Shown here piece after piece: positions 22,711 through 34,665 of a stretch of 64,000 bases of DNA; position 1 is the first letter of the stretch, and every line of letters begins with the position of its first letter. The position numbers and the translations under genes are program-made. The notes beneath the pieces were generated by a model, which did not search any database, had not been told where the DNA came from, and saw only the letters and a program-made list of their open reading frames with translations. Origin of the DNA: Tribonema minus (Eukaryota; Sar; Xanthophyceae; Tribonematales; Tribonemataceae); contig JAFCMP010000279.1 of NCBI GenBank assembly GCA_017506865.1, positions 186,001 to 250,000 of the forward strand, given 5' to 3'.

Positions 22711-25700
22711 GTGCACAATACTTGAGTTCTGCTAGAATTACTGGCGCTAGGAAGATTACAGTTTTGATGTCATGCAAGCCTTTTCCCCCTGATGGATGCC
22801 AGGGCTAGGGTGAGGGTGATGCCAGGGCTAGGGTTAGGGTGAGCAGCGTTAGGGTCTGCAGCGCCTCACAGTATCGAGTCTACTGACCATCTTGACAGGC
22901 AGTCACATCATGTTCCTCAGAATCACAAGCCAATGCTGACATCATGAACACCCTTTTCAACGCATTCTACCTGTATGCCATTCGTATGGTTTGTACACTC
23001 CAGATCAGTCCTGAACAGCATTGTGAGTGTCAGCATATGCATTTGGTGTCTTTAGACCTATAACAGCTCCAGTCGGTATTGTAGCAAGCTGGCGGTAGTC
23101 AAATCATTGAGGGCGGCCCTTGCATGAGAGACTGTTGCATAACTTTGTCCCACCTTGTGAGTCAGCAGAGTTGAGTCAACATGTGACTATTGCAGAGTGC
23201 TTCTTCTCAGATGTTGGTGACTCAAGAACGGGGTGTTGTGCATGCGCATTGGCCAGTGTGTTAGCCCTACTTGATTGCTTACAAAAGCTCAAAATATGTG
23301 TGTGCAGGATCCTTTGGCTGCTGCTGGCTCCCCGCCTCCCATCCCTGCGGAGCCTGCTGAGGGAGATGCTGGTGCTGCAGCGGGGGGGGGAGGTGCTGGT
23401 GCTGCAGCGGGGGGCGGAGGTGCCGTCATGGGTGCACCACAGGTGCACAATACTTGAGTTCTGCTAGAATTACTGGCGCTAGGAAGATTACAGTTTTGAT
23501 GTCATGCAAGCCTTTTCCCCCTGATGGATGCCAGGGCTAGGGTGAGGGTGATGCCAGGGCTAGGGTTAGGGTGAGCAGCGTTAGGGTCTGCAGCGCCTCA
23601 CAGTATCGAGTCTACTGACCATCTTGACAGGCAGTCACATCATGTTCCTCAGAATCACAAGCCAATGCTGACATCATGAACACCCTTTTCAACACATTCT
23701 ACCTGTATGCCATTCGTATGGTTTGTACACTCCAGATCAGTCCTGAACAGCATTGTGAGTGTCAGCATATGCATTTGGTGTCTTTAGACCTATAACAGCT
23801 CCAGTCGGTATTGTGGCAAGCTGGCGGTAGTCAAATCATTGAGGGCGGTCCTTGCATGAGAGACTGTTGCATAACTTTGTCCCACCTTGTGAGTCAGCAG
23901 AGTTGAGTCAACATGTGACTATTGCAGAGTGCTTCTTCTCAGATGTTGGTGACTCAAGAACGGGGTGTTGTGCATGCGCATTGGCCAGTGTGTCAGCCCT
24001 ACTTGATTGCTTACAAAAGCTCAAAATATGTGTGTGCAGGATCCTTTGGCTGCTGCTGGCTCCCCGCCTCCCATCCCTGCGGAGCCTGCTGAGGGAGGTG
24101 CTGGTGCTGCAGCGGGGGGGGGAGGTGCTGGTGCTGCAGCGGGGGGCGGAGGTGCCGTCATGGGTGCACCACAGGTGCACAATACTTGAGTTCTGCTAGA
24201 ATTACTGGCGCTAGGAAGATTACAGTTTTGATGTCATGCAAGCCTTTTCCCCCTGATGGATGCCAGGGCTAGGGTGAGGGTGATGCCAGGGCTAGGGTTA
24301 GGGTGAGCAGCGTTAGGGTCTGCAGCGCCTCACAGTATCGAGTCTACTGACCATCTTGACAGGCAGTCACATCATGTTCCTCATAATCACGAGCCAATGC
24401 TGACATCATGAACACCCTTTTCAACGCATTCTACCTGTATGCCATTCGTATGGTTTGTACGCTCCAGATCAGTCCTGAACAGCATTGTGAGTGTCAGCAT
24501 ATGCATTTGGTGTCTTTAGACCTATAACAGCTCCAGTCGGTATTGTGGCAAGCTGGCGGTAGTCAAATCATTGAGGGCGGTCCTTGCATGAGAGACTGTT
24601 GCATAACTTTGTCCCACCTTGTGAGTCAGCAGAGTTGAGTCAACATGTGACTATTGCAGAGTGCTTCTTCTCAGATGTTGGTGACTCAAGAACGGGGTGT
24701 TGTGCATGCGCATTGGCCAGTGTGTTAGCCCTACCTGATTGCTTACAAAAGCTTAAAATATGTGTGTGCAGGATCCTTTGGCTGCTGCTGGCTCCCCGCC
24801 TCCCATCCCTGCGGAGCCTGCTGAGGGAGATGCTGGTGCTGCAGCGGGGGGGGGAGGTGCTGGTGCTGCAGCGGGGGGCGGAGGTGCCGTCATGGGTGCA
24901 CCACAGGTGCGCAATACTTGAGTTCTGCTAGAATTACTGCGCTAGGAAGATTACAGTTTTGATGTCATGCGAGCCTTTTCCCCCTGATGGATGCCAGGGC
25001 TAGGGTGAGGGTGATGCCAGGGCTAGGGTTAGGGTGAGCAGCGTTAGGGTCTGCAGCGCCTCACAGTATCGAGTCTACTGACCATCTTGACAGGCAGTCA
25101 CATCATGTTCCTCATAATCACGAGCCAATGCTGACATCATGAACCGGATGTTTGTAGATGAACACACAGGAGAGCAGGTATGCTACCAGGTCGTGTTGTT
25201 GTGACTGGCCGCATCTGTATGTACGTCAAGTACTATACATTTGGATGCTTTGCTGGTGCAAGTGAAGGAGAATCAGCGCAGACTGCTCACAGCACGCGTC
25301 CTGCTCATGTCACTAAAACTGAGGCGGCCAGCCCTACAGACTGCGTCGCCGCTGCCCACCTCCTGCTGGGCCAGCGACAACATTGCCAGTATCTTCACTC
25401 AAGTATTCGTGAAGTATGAAGCAGCAAGGGGGACTTGCCCCAAAAATCAGACTGAAAATGTGCTGAGCCATGCGCGTAGCTGCTGCTTTGCTTATTGGTT
25501 CTACTGCGGCCACTGTAACATCATTTACAGCTTTGCAATGCCATACTCACATGTGTACTCACTCATTGCTCTTGCGCAGGCATCCGCAGCCGCTGCCGCC
25601 GCCGCTGCCGCCGCTGCCCCCCCCGTTCAGCAAGTGCCAGCCGCCAACGCAGGCGACTATCTTCCTTCTTATGAGGAGTGGGCGGCGCTGCCGATCGCTG

Positions 25701-28700
25701 AGCCGCAGTGGCGGTGGCGCTGCTGCTCTCCACGCCGCCAGCTCATTGATTTCACAGAGGCTGAGTGCAACTTCCTGTTGCACTTGGCGGGTGCCCGCCT
25801 GGCCGACCTGGCGGAGGTGTCGCAGCGCGTGCGGGGCCAACAGCCTATGGGCGCCAGTGCAGTCACTGCTGGGCAGCTCGTGGCCGCTGTGACTGGCAGC
25901 AGTGCTCAGGCAAAGGGCGTCATCCCCTCCCTGCAAAGCCACATTGCCGTGTTGGCTTGGGTGAGTGCCGCGCAGACACTTTGATGCAATGATGACAACA
26001 TTATCTCTGGTGCTGGACCCTGGGGCCGGGGATTCGTCAGTTGCTGATGGTTGCTGTAGATAGACTTGCCGTAGGGTATGTGTTTTGCAGCTCATGTGCA
26101 TTGGATTGCTGACTATCAATCTGTCACTGGCAGATTGTTGTACTGTAGCGTGACTTTGTTTTGGCACGCAGTTCAACCTTAGATTGTTTTCTAGGCGTTC
26201 CCTGCGCTGCGCACTGACATGCTGCTTCACCTGTGAGGTGAAGTGACTGAAATATGGTGCAGCAGGTGGCAACATGTAAATCTGCGACATGCAAGGACGC
26301 CCCAAGTTATTGAGCAGAAGGGCGTCCCGCAGCCTGCTTACAGCAGAAACATTAGATGCAGTACTGCCACTTTGAGTGCAGATACAAAACAGATGGCCAA
26401 AACAGTTGGCCCTTCAGGCTGGTACGGCATTCCCATTTGTGCCCCATGCTCTGCTTTGTACTGTGGTTCTCAATGCAGAGCGACATGTGTCCATGTTGAG
26501 CACTGCCCAGTAAACTAACGTTGGCATCTCATCACGTGTCGCACACAGCTGGATGGCAGCAAGCGCCGCGTCGACGCCCTGCTGGGGGCAATGTCACAAC
26601 TTTACGCGGAGGAATTTGCCATCGCGAAGGCGCACGCGGACACCGGCATTGGGTTCGTGTCCAGTGAGATGCGGGATAGGATGATGGCCACTGTGGTGGC
26701 TCAGAACGCCGTGGTAGTTGCCCTCGAGGACGAGTGGGTGGCAACGCTCGGCGCGCTGCGCGACTTCAAGGGCAGGCTCCCATGGACTGGCCAGAGCGGA
26801 AGCGCGCGATAGACGCCATGGAGGGCTGGGTGGTACACCTCACACAGCTCAAAGGGTACTTAAAGTGGCAGGTACGAGGTCCCTGCATGTTTGTCATCCA
26901 GGCCAATGTAATGTTTTTAAAATGTAATGCTTGGTGCCCAATGACAGTCAAGGGCTAGAGTGAACTTTTCACAAAGTGTTTCATATAAGCGAATCGTTAT
27001 CACCATCCTGCTTGTACCATAGAGCAAGCATGGATTGTTTGCAGATATGCTTAGACTACTGGCATGCTGCTAGATCGCAGTCTTCACACAGCTGTAGGTG
27101 GCACTTGTATGCATCAGCAGGAAAGCGCAATCATCTCCACCCCAATGGCATGGCTTACCGGCTATCACTGACACTGCATGTTTTGTGACTGCTGCAGCAC
27201 CTCTTGTCTTATCATAATGCACTCCTTCCTCCAGCAGTTTACGCTACAGCGAACATGTGCAATTTGCAGCGCATGCACATCTTTGCTCAAACTCATAGAG
27301 CATGGTGGCAGTGTAGTGAAGGAACTGGCAAACTGCAAGAGCAACGAATGACCTCCAGCGACATTGCAGCACTGACCAAATGATGCGACTGGTAGCCATG
27401 CTCTCTGACAAGCCTCAGAACACTTACTCAAATATACCACTTTATTTCTGGTATGACGGAGGTGATGCTGTGCGTGAGTGGGACAATCAAGGTAGACCAG
27501 AAGCGCAAGCAGGACTCAAGTAGGACAAGCTGCTACTTGGAAGTATGGCATATTGCGCTGTCATTGGATCAGTCTCACATGCTACTCTGACCCAAGAATC
27601 ATGTGCAGAGCCCACAGATACCGACGGCTGTTGATGCTTATGCGCTGCCTCCTCTGCCATGCACCAAACATGTGTTTTACCTCTTTTGCGAGAACTGAAG
27701 GCAGATACAGTTTGCGGGATATATATGACATAGACCACGGTTATTATTGGTGGAAGGCACTTGCGGCTAACCATCCCTTGTCACCTAGAGCTCAACGATC
27801 TTTTTGATTCGTTTTTCATTATGTAGTGGATGACACTGCATCCATTTATGCTGTCCCACATTGTTGTGGCCAGATTGTGAGCCACCCAACCACCACTGCT
27901 GCTGAAGACCACACTCTCCGCTGCCTTGCCTCTGTGCAGCTCCTGCACTGTGATGTGCTGGACATGGAGCTGCGCACGGACCCCGAGCGACTGTTCCGCA
28001 CCGCCCTGCGGCGCCCCCAGCGCACCTGGCAAAGCCAGGTCATCATGGCCGAGTACTGCCACCGGCAGTGCGGCTACATGCTGCCGCCTGACCTCGATAT
28101 CTTCTGCTTTGTGGAGAGCGGCACCTTCAGAACGTCTGGGCTGGAGCAGGGCCCGGCTCAGGTCCCAGATGTTTTGCCCGATCTCGCTGCGCGTCCAGTT
28201 GAGGTAAGTGATCAATCTCTCACCTCTGTGTAGTTGAAGTTCAAGGGCATCATGGGTTGGCACCACGCGCCGCAATGAGACTGGCGCCTGCCAGTGCGCA
28301 ATCGGTGTTGAGTCAGATGCATCGCCAGATCTGCGTCGTATCCTGCAGTTGTCAGTAGTGTCTCAGTATTCTATAGGCACATGTGTGTGCCAAAATATCA
28401 TGAAGCGCGCCACTGTGACCTCATCTTATCTTGAAGGTAGAACCTACAGTAGCGCCTTACTGTAGCGCCTTGTATGGGGCTTGTTGGCCGCAAATAATGG
28501 TTGTGCATGACTCATGCGCCAGCATGGAAAAAGCTGTACTGGAGGGTATGATTATCAGTGATAGCCTGTCACGTGTGCTGCAAAATATATGGCACTCGGT
28601 GTGGCCAATTTTCATGGTCTTCTCATGCAAGGACGCAGGGGGGGGGGGGGAGGGCAAGTACATATTGAACTGTGCGCTGATTTGCTAATTTGTGCATGTG

Positions 28701-28949
28701 CAGGTCATCAGACCACCACACGTTGTCGTCTCCCCCTCCTTGCATCAGCGCTGCTTGAATATTGTTCTGTTGTGGTACAGTAGCAGCATTTGCGATGATG
28801 GAAGGGCTGCCACATCCAATTGCATACATTGAACCTGATTCACACCCGCACGTACACCTCAGGGCAACGTCGATTACAGGCTGCGGGACAACAACGCCCC
28901 AAAGCGCCCACGGCTCATGGGTCCTCTCCACTTGGAGATCGCGCTATAG
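22576..28949 (+). CDS. Multi-exon gene of unknown function (gene-level entry)
   Basis: Plus-strand gene assembled from phase-0 exons: four repeated 45-codon Ala/Gly/Pro exons, a 54-codon candidate, a 127-codon exon, a 108-codon exon, an 88-codon exon and a 28-codon terminal exon ending in TAG at 28947-28949. Every junction falls between codons, so exons can be added or skipped without frame change. The first exon was not found. The protein has a disordered N-terminal part and helical C-terminal parts with a basic KRPR near the end. I recognise no family. One exon (26549-26871) is a base short of frame, so the gene is either slightly damaged or carries a sequence error. Confidence 0.55.
23308..23442 (+). 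CDS. Repeated exon, copy 2
   Basis: 135 nt, same acceptor and donor as copy 1. Encodes DPLAAAGSPPPIPAEPAEG then AAAGGGG repeats, ending VMGAPQ. Confidence 0.6.
24040..24174 (+). CDS. Repeated exon, copy 3
   Basis: 135 nt, nearly identical to copy 2; one visible Asp to Gly change in the middle. Confidence 0.6.
24772..24906 (+). CDS. Repeated exon, copy 4
   Basis: 135 nt, nearly identical to copy 2; donor reads GTGCGC instead of GTGCAC. Confidence 0.6.
24995..25060 (+). repeat. Telomere-like motif cluster (one per 732-bp unit)
   Basis: GCTAGGGTGAGGGTGATGCC followed by GGGCTAGGGTTAGGGTG. The same cluster recurs near 22802, 23531 and 24263. It is short and imperfect, not a telomere. Confidence 0.7.
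25241..25402 (+). CDS. Candidate exon
   Basis: Reads MDALLVQVKENQRRLLTARV and NIASIFTQ, ending CAA/GTATTC in phase 0 with the next exon. The 5' edge is not defined by a clear acceptor. Confidence 0.4.
25580..25960 (+). CDS. Exon (127 codons)
   Basis: Acceptor TTGCGCAG, donor TGG/GTGAGT. Begins with an alanine run, then GDYLPSYEEWAALP, LIDFTEAECNFLLHLAGARL and SLQSHIAVLAW. GC-rich and codon-biased compared with the surrounding introns. No family recognised. Confidence 0.7.
26549..26871 (+). CDS. Exon with one-base frame slip
   Basis: Acceptor CACACAG, donor GGCAG/GTACGA. Reads LDGSKRRVDALLGAMSQLYA and ALEDEWVATLGALRDFKGRL in one frame, then MDWPERKRAIDAMEGWVVHL in another. Length is 323 nt; one extra base in the C-run at 26779-26781 would give 324 nt and phase 0 like its neighbours. 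A recent one-base loss or a sequencing error are both possible. Confidence 0.6.
27940..28203 (+). CDS. Exon (88 codons)
   Basis: Acceptor TGTGCAG, donor GAG/GTAAGT. Reads LLHCDVLDMELRTDPERLFR, then YCHRQCGYMLPPDLDIFCF. Phase 0 at both ends. Confidence 0.7.
28863..28949 (+). CDS. Candidate terminal exon
   Basis: After acceptor CACCTCAG, reads GNVDYRLRDNNAPKRPRLM then GPLHLEIAL and a TAG stop. Phase fits the 28.2-kb exon. The KRPR cluster could be nuclear-targeting. Confidence 0.5.
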   Translation, partial: GNVDYRLRDNNAPKRPRLMGPLHLEIAL

Positions 28950-31221
28950 GTCAGCTGCACACAAAAGCTTTTATTGCAAACAGTTCGCAGAGTGTTTCTC
29001 CACCACCAATCAGCAATCACTGGGTGATTGGACAATGTCAGCTGCTTGACCCTGCTGGCAAGCTCTGCTTGGCAGATGTCTGTGCAGTTTTGCGCTTGTG
29101 TACAGTCAGACACTGATCAACAGGTGCCATGCGTGCTGTGACCAATGGTGCACCTGTGTGACCAATGCTGTGTAAAATGGTAGTAGGCCAACGTCCTCTC
29201 AACAACGCTGCTCCTGTGTATGGCACTTAGACTACAGCAATGAGTGGTGACGTAAGCTGACAGCACATGCCTGTTCTTGCAAATACCATGCAGAGTGTAG
29301 TGTAGACCCTATACTTTCATACTACGGTACACCGCACATTGCTATGGCTGCATCAATAGATATGGTAGATCTCACGCGCTGCTGTATTCGCGCTTCGAAT
29401 CGTTGTGCGACCTGTTGGCGCCAGCCTGTGACAACTTCATTACTGCAAAGCTCTGACACAGATAATGCGACGACTCTATCTCCCAGACTTGTGTATCTTG
29501 TGTTTTGCTTCAACAGGCTTTGAACTTTAGAGGTTGACCACTTTTTGGATGCTCTCTCGTCGTGATGATTGTTCACTTTTAATTGACCAGTATTTGGATG
29601 CTCTCGTCATGATTGTTCACATGTGATTGAACAAGACGTATATTATGCTGCTTGGTCGTATTTTTCACATGCGCACAACTTATGAAACTTGTTGTCCTCG
29701 CTGTGATGTCTCATGTCTGATGGTATGCAGAGCGACAACGCAGCAGGGGCAGTCATCTCTCGGTACCACCATCCTGAGATGCATTGAACGTTAAAGACAG
29801 GGTAAGTAAAGGAACACTTGACCGTAGCTTGTGCACAGATGCACACTAGCACATAATGACTAGCAGGGCTGCGCACAGTACTCCGAATAATGTATCAGTT
29901 TGAGGCAGAGACTTGGTCTGTGTCAGAACTGCGCATAGCATGGCTTGACTCAAAGTTAGGTTTACAGTAACTATGGCAGATGCAGGCGTGCAGACACAGG
30001 TATCAACAGGATCATATAGAGCAAGAGCTTGACTGATAGTGGGGGCCATGCACTCTGAGCAAATGTGTGTTGGTGATCATTGTCCTCTCAGCACGTGACA
30101 TGCTCATCCTGATGTACCAAGCAAGTTCACAAGGCAGATGCTGTACAGCAGCGCCACCTTCACCATAGCCAGTGATTTCTGCAGTATACTCGTGATGTTC
30201 AAGCAACTATTGTGTCACATGATAAAGCTGACCTGCACACCCCTGGAGTGGCTGAATATTTACATGGATAATTGGCAGGCATTGATAATGGCGTTTTCCG
30301 CTCACACGTGTCAATGACTCGCATGTGTTGTTGGAAGTACTGCACTCAACAAGCTCTCTCGTACTACAATGCACTGGCGAGTCCTTCATGCAGCCTGCAG
30401 CACTCGGATCTGAGTGTATCAAACTGGTACAAACCCACCACAGATGATTCCAAGGCAGGATCTGCATCTGCGGTCTGGAGTCAAATTTGCTGCCACTGCG
30501 TAGCTGCATCACATGCACACGACCACATGACTTGTCAGGGGCGTCAAACTGGTCACAGGGCTGCCTGTGATACTAATGTAACGCGAATTCCGAATGCTCA
30601 CCATGACCCGCAGGTGTGCATAGCACTTGTCGCGTGTCGTTACCTCCGCAGAAGGCCTGCGCTTGGATTGCATGCTCACGTCAAAGCTTCACGATTGATC
30701 TGTGATTTTTCTGCTGCCAATGCTGCCTTGCGTCCAGATCATCTACTTGTTCAACTTGAGTACAGCAAAAAGCTCAAATCAGTCACCACCAACATGTGAC
30801 AAGCATCCGCATCTGTTTGTGTAAGGCCAAGAGAGGTTGTGTCATGTTGGCAAGTTCCCTGGTACCTGCAATACCTCTTTGCTGATCTTCATGACGCAGC
30901 CACATGAGAATACATTCAGCACTGCTTACCTTCCGTTGCCTACGTTCTGTCACATGGCCTGTGCGGTTGTTGCAGTTAGAGCATTGCCCAAGAGCTATCC
31001 ATCTCGCACCAGTCCGGCCGTCGCAAACAAGAAGCGAGGTGAGTTGTGCTGTACAGCCACTGAAAGTCACAAATTCCGGCATGCAAATCAAGCGCGTGTT
31101 GATATGCATCGTGCTTCGTGCATGGACTATAACAATGCACCGTGTGGATTGGCTCTTTGGCTAGTGCTACGAGTAGCCCAAGAGCAGAGTCTTCGTCAGC
31201 CCTGGTCCTGCGGCAATGTTC
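28950..31221. other. Stretch without supported genes
   Basis: Only short scattered open frames with no splice-bounded coding signal. A small duplicated motif (TTTGGATGCTCTC) occurs near 29545 and 29592. Confidence 0.4.
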
Positions 31222-31226
31222 TCGCT

Positions 31227-31434
31227 TGTTGCAACGTAGAGAGCTGTTGCTCACTACCCTGTTGCGCCACACCCGCAGAGCTAGACATCAAGGGGACAAA
31301 TGCAACAGAAGACCGACGCCAGTCGTGTGCTGCTAGAAGTGAATGTTTTGTAGTCTGTCCCCCGGCAAGTGTAACTGCCGTAACCGTCAAGCGTGCAAAG
31401 GTCAATGAGCATGTAACTGCCATATGCTCCAACA
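31227..31434 (-). repeat. Copia 3' LTR
   Basis: 208 bp, about 99% identical to the copy at 33512-33719. Preceded on the element strand by GACTGAGGGAGGG, a typical polypurine tract. Confidence 0.85.
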
Positions 31435-31761
31435 CCCTCCCTCAGTCATTGAAGCAGTGGCTGCAAGATGACTGCCATGCAAACAACCCCTCAAATGACA
31501 GAACTCAATACCAATCTGCAGGTATGAGCCGGGTGCGCTTCCGCTACGCAAACGGTGTGCAATCTGTGCTAACCAGGACTAATGCCCCATGAATAGCAAC
31601 TTAACACTGAACCACCACACACTACACTGTGGAATTGAAAACTACCACTTGTGTGTGCAAACAACAAATTCTGATCAACACATGCTACCAGCTCAGTACT
31701 CAGAGCCCCAGCACAACCACCATGTGCTTCTCGTGCATCACCCGCCCAACTGGCTAAGTAA

Positions 31762-32937
31762 TCATGTCTGCATGGTGATCAAGTCTGCCAATCCTATCAG
31801 GATCTTTGAAGCCTCCAAAGCGATACCCCGCTTTGCCGAATCGCTGAGCGCGATGAGCTCCGCCTCCGTGGTAACTGTGGCCACCCCGAGTTGCCGTTGC
31901 AACCGCCTTCTCCGCGCTGCTCCGCTGACAATGACGATGTAGTCTCGCCACCGCGCGTGCTGGGTCCGCGGTGTCCTCATGTTCCGAGGAACCTTCCCGG
32001 TGCCCGAGAATGCCGCCCTCACCATTAGGTGATTCTCCTTGTTGTGGCCGCGCAGCCGCCCAGCCGACGGGTATGTAGCCCGCTGCTCCTGCGTTGTCCG
32101 CTGCCGTGCCGATGATGTAGGTGACTGCCCTCCCTCAATCTGTAGATTGATAGGCTCGATCGATGTAACTGTCGTTGCCGTAACAGCCGTTGCTGCCCTA
32201 GTACCGCTGGGGCTGATGCTCTTGGGCCCCGTGCCCGCCAGCTGCTGGACCAAGTTGATGCTCTTGGGCCCCGTGCCCGCCAGCGCAGGTGTCGTGGTAC
32301 CACTACCTAAAGTCGCCACGCACCTCAGCAACGCGTAGTACAGGCCGTTGTGCCGAGTGAGCGGCAGTGAATGGCCTTCGTACTGCAAATTGAATGTAGC
32401 TTCGTGGCCAGCTATGACCAAAGCCACCCCCTGCTCCTCCATTTTAGACATGGAAAGCAAGTTGATGCCCACCCCCCGGCAGACCATGACATCGCGTAGG
32501 GCCAAAGGTGTCTCACCTCCCCCTGCGATCTTGAAATGAGCGTCCACGCTCGCCACGCCCTCCGGTGCGATAGTGCCGCCGATTCCCTTTACCGGCTCCA
32601 CGCACGAGCGATAGTCCCCCAAAACAGCAGCCATGTCCCAGCTAACCGTTTCCGGGTCGAACATATGGGTGCTGGTGCCCGAATCCAGTGCCACGAGCAC
32701 CTTGCCGCCGCAGATCCCGCCAGAGTTGCTACTCCGATGGCTGCTTTTCCCCGGTCCATTGCCTACCACCACATTGGCGATAGCGTCGCCACTTGCCCCC
32801 CCCTCTGCTAAGGTTGGACAGTCGGCTGAGTTGTGTTTATTGGTGTGATGCAAGCTGCACCACCCAGTGGCTAGGACTCCAGTAACCGGAGCCTGCTGTG
32901 CCACATCTGCAGAACCAGCTGGTACCTGTTGTGGCAC
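31762..32937 (-). pseudogene. Copia protease region and RNase H tail (fossil)
   Basis: Open frame on the element strand with the aspartic protease signature in LVALDSGTSTHMFDP, the INLLSMSKMEEQG segment typical after it, and a C-terminal RNase H remnant. Middle domains are absent. Confidence 0.75.
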
Positions 32938-32970
32938 TTGCCGCTGCTTTCCCTGCTGCTTGCAGTCTTG

Positions 32971-33511
32971 TCATCGATGGCCGACCTCGCCGCATTTGAA
33001 GCAGCGACCCTGGAAGCTCTCGCGCTTCTCAGTTGTAGGAGCTGAACCACTCCCGCCTATCACAGCATATGCCGAAATGCCCCAGCTTTGCCCTGAGGTT
33101 GCTGAGGGCGAAGACGAACTCTGGATCCTGCCCTCCCTCATTTCCGTGCTGCGGAAATCGTCCATGAGCGCCAAAGCCCGCGCCCCTGTACGTCCTTCGA
33201 ACTTGTTTTGAAGCTCCTTGAAGGCAGCTCGCCCGTCCTGGCTGTGCATGAACCTCATGCACACCGCGTGCGACGCCATTGCCGAAAAGTCGATGCTGGT
33301 TACCAGCAAGCAATAGAACTGCCTGTTCATATCGCCGTACCACGACTGCTTCGCCACCTCCGTGTTCCCTAGATCCAGGAACTCCGTAGGCATCCCCTTG
33401 CAGCTCAACTCTGCGATCAGCTGGTACTGATACATATCCCAGCTTTCCCGATCGCCATTGAAGCTCGGCAAGTTTACCCTTGTGTCTATCTGTAAGCTCG
33501 AAGTCATAACC
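32971..33511 (-). pseudogene. Copia Gag (fossil)
   Basis: Reads LPSFNGDRESWDMYQYQLI, a typical Copia Gag opening, then AAFKELQNKFEGRTGARALA and the CCHC knuckle CFKCGEVGHR. Confidence 0.75.
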
Positions 33512-33719
33512 TGTTGCAACGTAGAGAGCTGTTGCTCACTACCCTGTTGCGCCACACCCGCAGAGCTAGACATCAAGGGGACAAATGCAACAGAAGACCG
33601 ACGCCAGTCGTGTGCTGCTAGAAGTGAATGTATTGTAGTCTGTCCACCGGCAAGTGTAACTGCCGTAACCGTCAAGCGTGCAAAGGTCAATGAGCATGTA
33701 ACTGCCATATGCTCCAACA
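33512..33719 (-). repeat. Copia 5' LTR
   Basis: 208 bp, TG...CA ends, adjacent to the TCGCT duplication at 33720-33724. Confidence 0.85.
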
Positions 33720-33724
33720 TCGCT

Positions 33725-34665
33725 AAAGGCGAGTGAACTTTCACGGGGCACACATCCACAAAGGAACAAGGCCGCTGATGCACATCAAGAGGCACTGCAT
33801 TCCAGTTTTGGTGGTGCTTGTGCACACAAGCATCGCCCATGGCTTATGACTTGGCGTTCGCCTCATTTAGGTACATGTATGAAGTGTTAGAGGTGGAGAG
33901 GTGGTTGCTTCTTGTCCACGGGTACGGCCCATCAAGTACCACAAACAACGGATTCATAGATCACATCGTCGTTCTCGTTAGAAACAGCACAGAGTACTTC
34001 AAGCTGTGAAAAGCATGCTCAAGCGTTGATGAGGAACTTGGCATACGTAACGTTTATGAGTCTGACAGATGGGTAGCGTCTGCACTCTAGTGGTGGCAAG
34101 AATTTGACGCAGGTGGTACAAGCATTGATTGCTCCACACTGTTAATGCGTCAGCCAGATTTTCACTACGCATGCTTGACTGTTCCAGTGCACGCTGCCAA
34201 AGACCCACTACGTGCTGACCACTGGGCCGCTTCACTCCCCTTCAGCACCTGGTAGCCTTGTATAGGGGGCATATGTTAAGGGGGTCTGTCCAAGTGCTTG
34301 GCCAGGTCCTCATGGATTTTGTGAGACCCTGATTTGTCAGCGAAGTCATGTGAGCTTTGGATGCGTGCATAGTGCAATTGACCGAGTGCACTGCTGAACT
34401 GCGTGCTATAATCACCGTACTGACGCTTGCCAAATCTCTTGCACGTGACGCTTTCAGGAAATGCGCGGAGCCTAACGTCCGTTTCCGTGTTCCTGAGACC
34501 TACCAACGTTGTGCTGCTGCAAGACAACATTGGCGCTGAAGGACCACATAGTCAGCAGCCTTCGCGAGCACGCATGCACTTGAGAGTATTGTGAACTTTG
34601 TTTCCGACCAGGCCGTGAACTGGAACGGGTAGGTTATTGCATACGTTGCAAGCCGCCCTGGTATA
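33725..34665. other. Stretch without supported genes
   Basis: No recognisable exon. It is the last host-like, moderately AT-rich stretch before the GC-rich island. Confidence 0.4.

Larger units (their letters stand above)
22216..25144 (+). repeat. Four tandem 732-bp units carrying an exon
   Basis: Head-to-tail array with an exact 732-bp spacing of landmarks (exon starts 22576, 23308, 24040, 24772), about 4.0 units in all. Units 2-4 are nearly identical; unit 1 is more diverged. Each unit holds one 135-nt exon with splice signals, intron sequence and a cluster of telomere-like GGGTTAGGG motifs. The near identity implies recent expansion or ongoing homogenisation. Confidence 0.9.
31227..33719 (-). 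mobile_element. Copia-type LTR retrotransposon, short, broken
   Basis: About 2.5 kb with 208-bp LTRs at both ends, LTR termini TGTTG...CAACA, a purine-rich tract beside the 3' LTR and a TCGCT target duplication (31222-31226 and 33720-33724). Parts seen: Gag with a CCHC knuckle (CFKCGEVGH), a protease-type LDSGTSTHMF segment, and the RNase H end (TTEAELIALSDSAKRGIALE). The reverse transcriptase and most of the integrase are absent, so it is a non-autonomous fossil. LTRs differ at about two sites, so insertion is recent. Confidence 0.85.

Noticed and set aside
22802-25060. Internal telomere
   Set aside because: Motif clusters are short, imperfect and tied to the 732-bp unit; they are not a telomere array.
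22216-25144. CRISPR-like array
   Set aside because: 732-bp units with exons and introns; no short direct repeats with unique spacers.
30272-31592. Plus-strand ORFs of 175 and 251 codons
   Set aside because: No protein-like composition or splice context, and the second overlaps the Copia LTR on the opposite strand.
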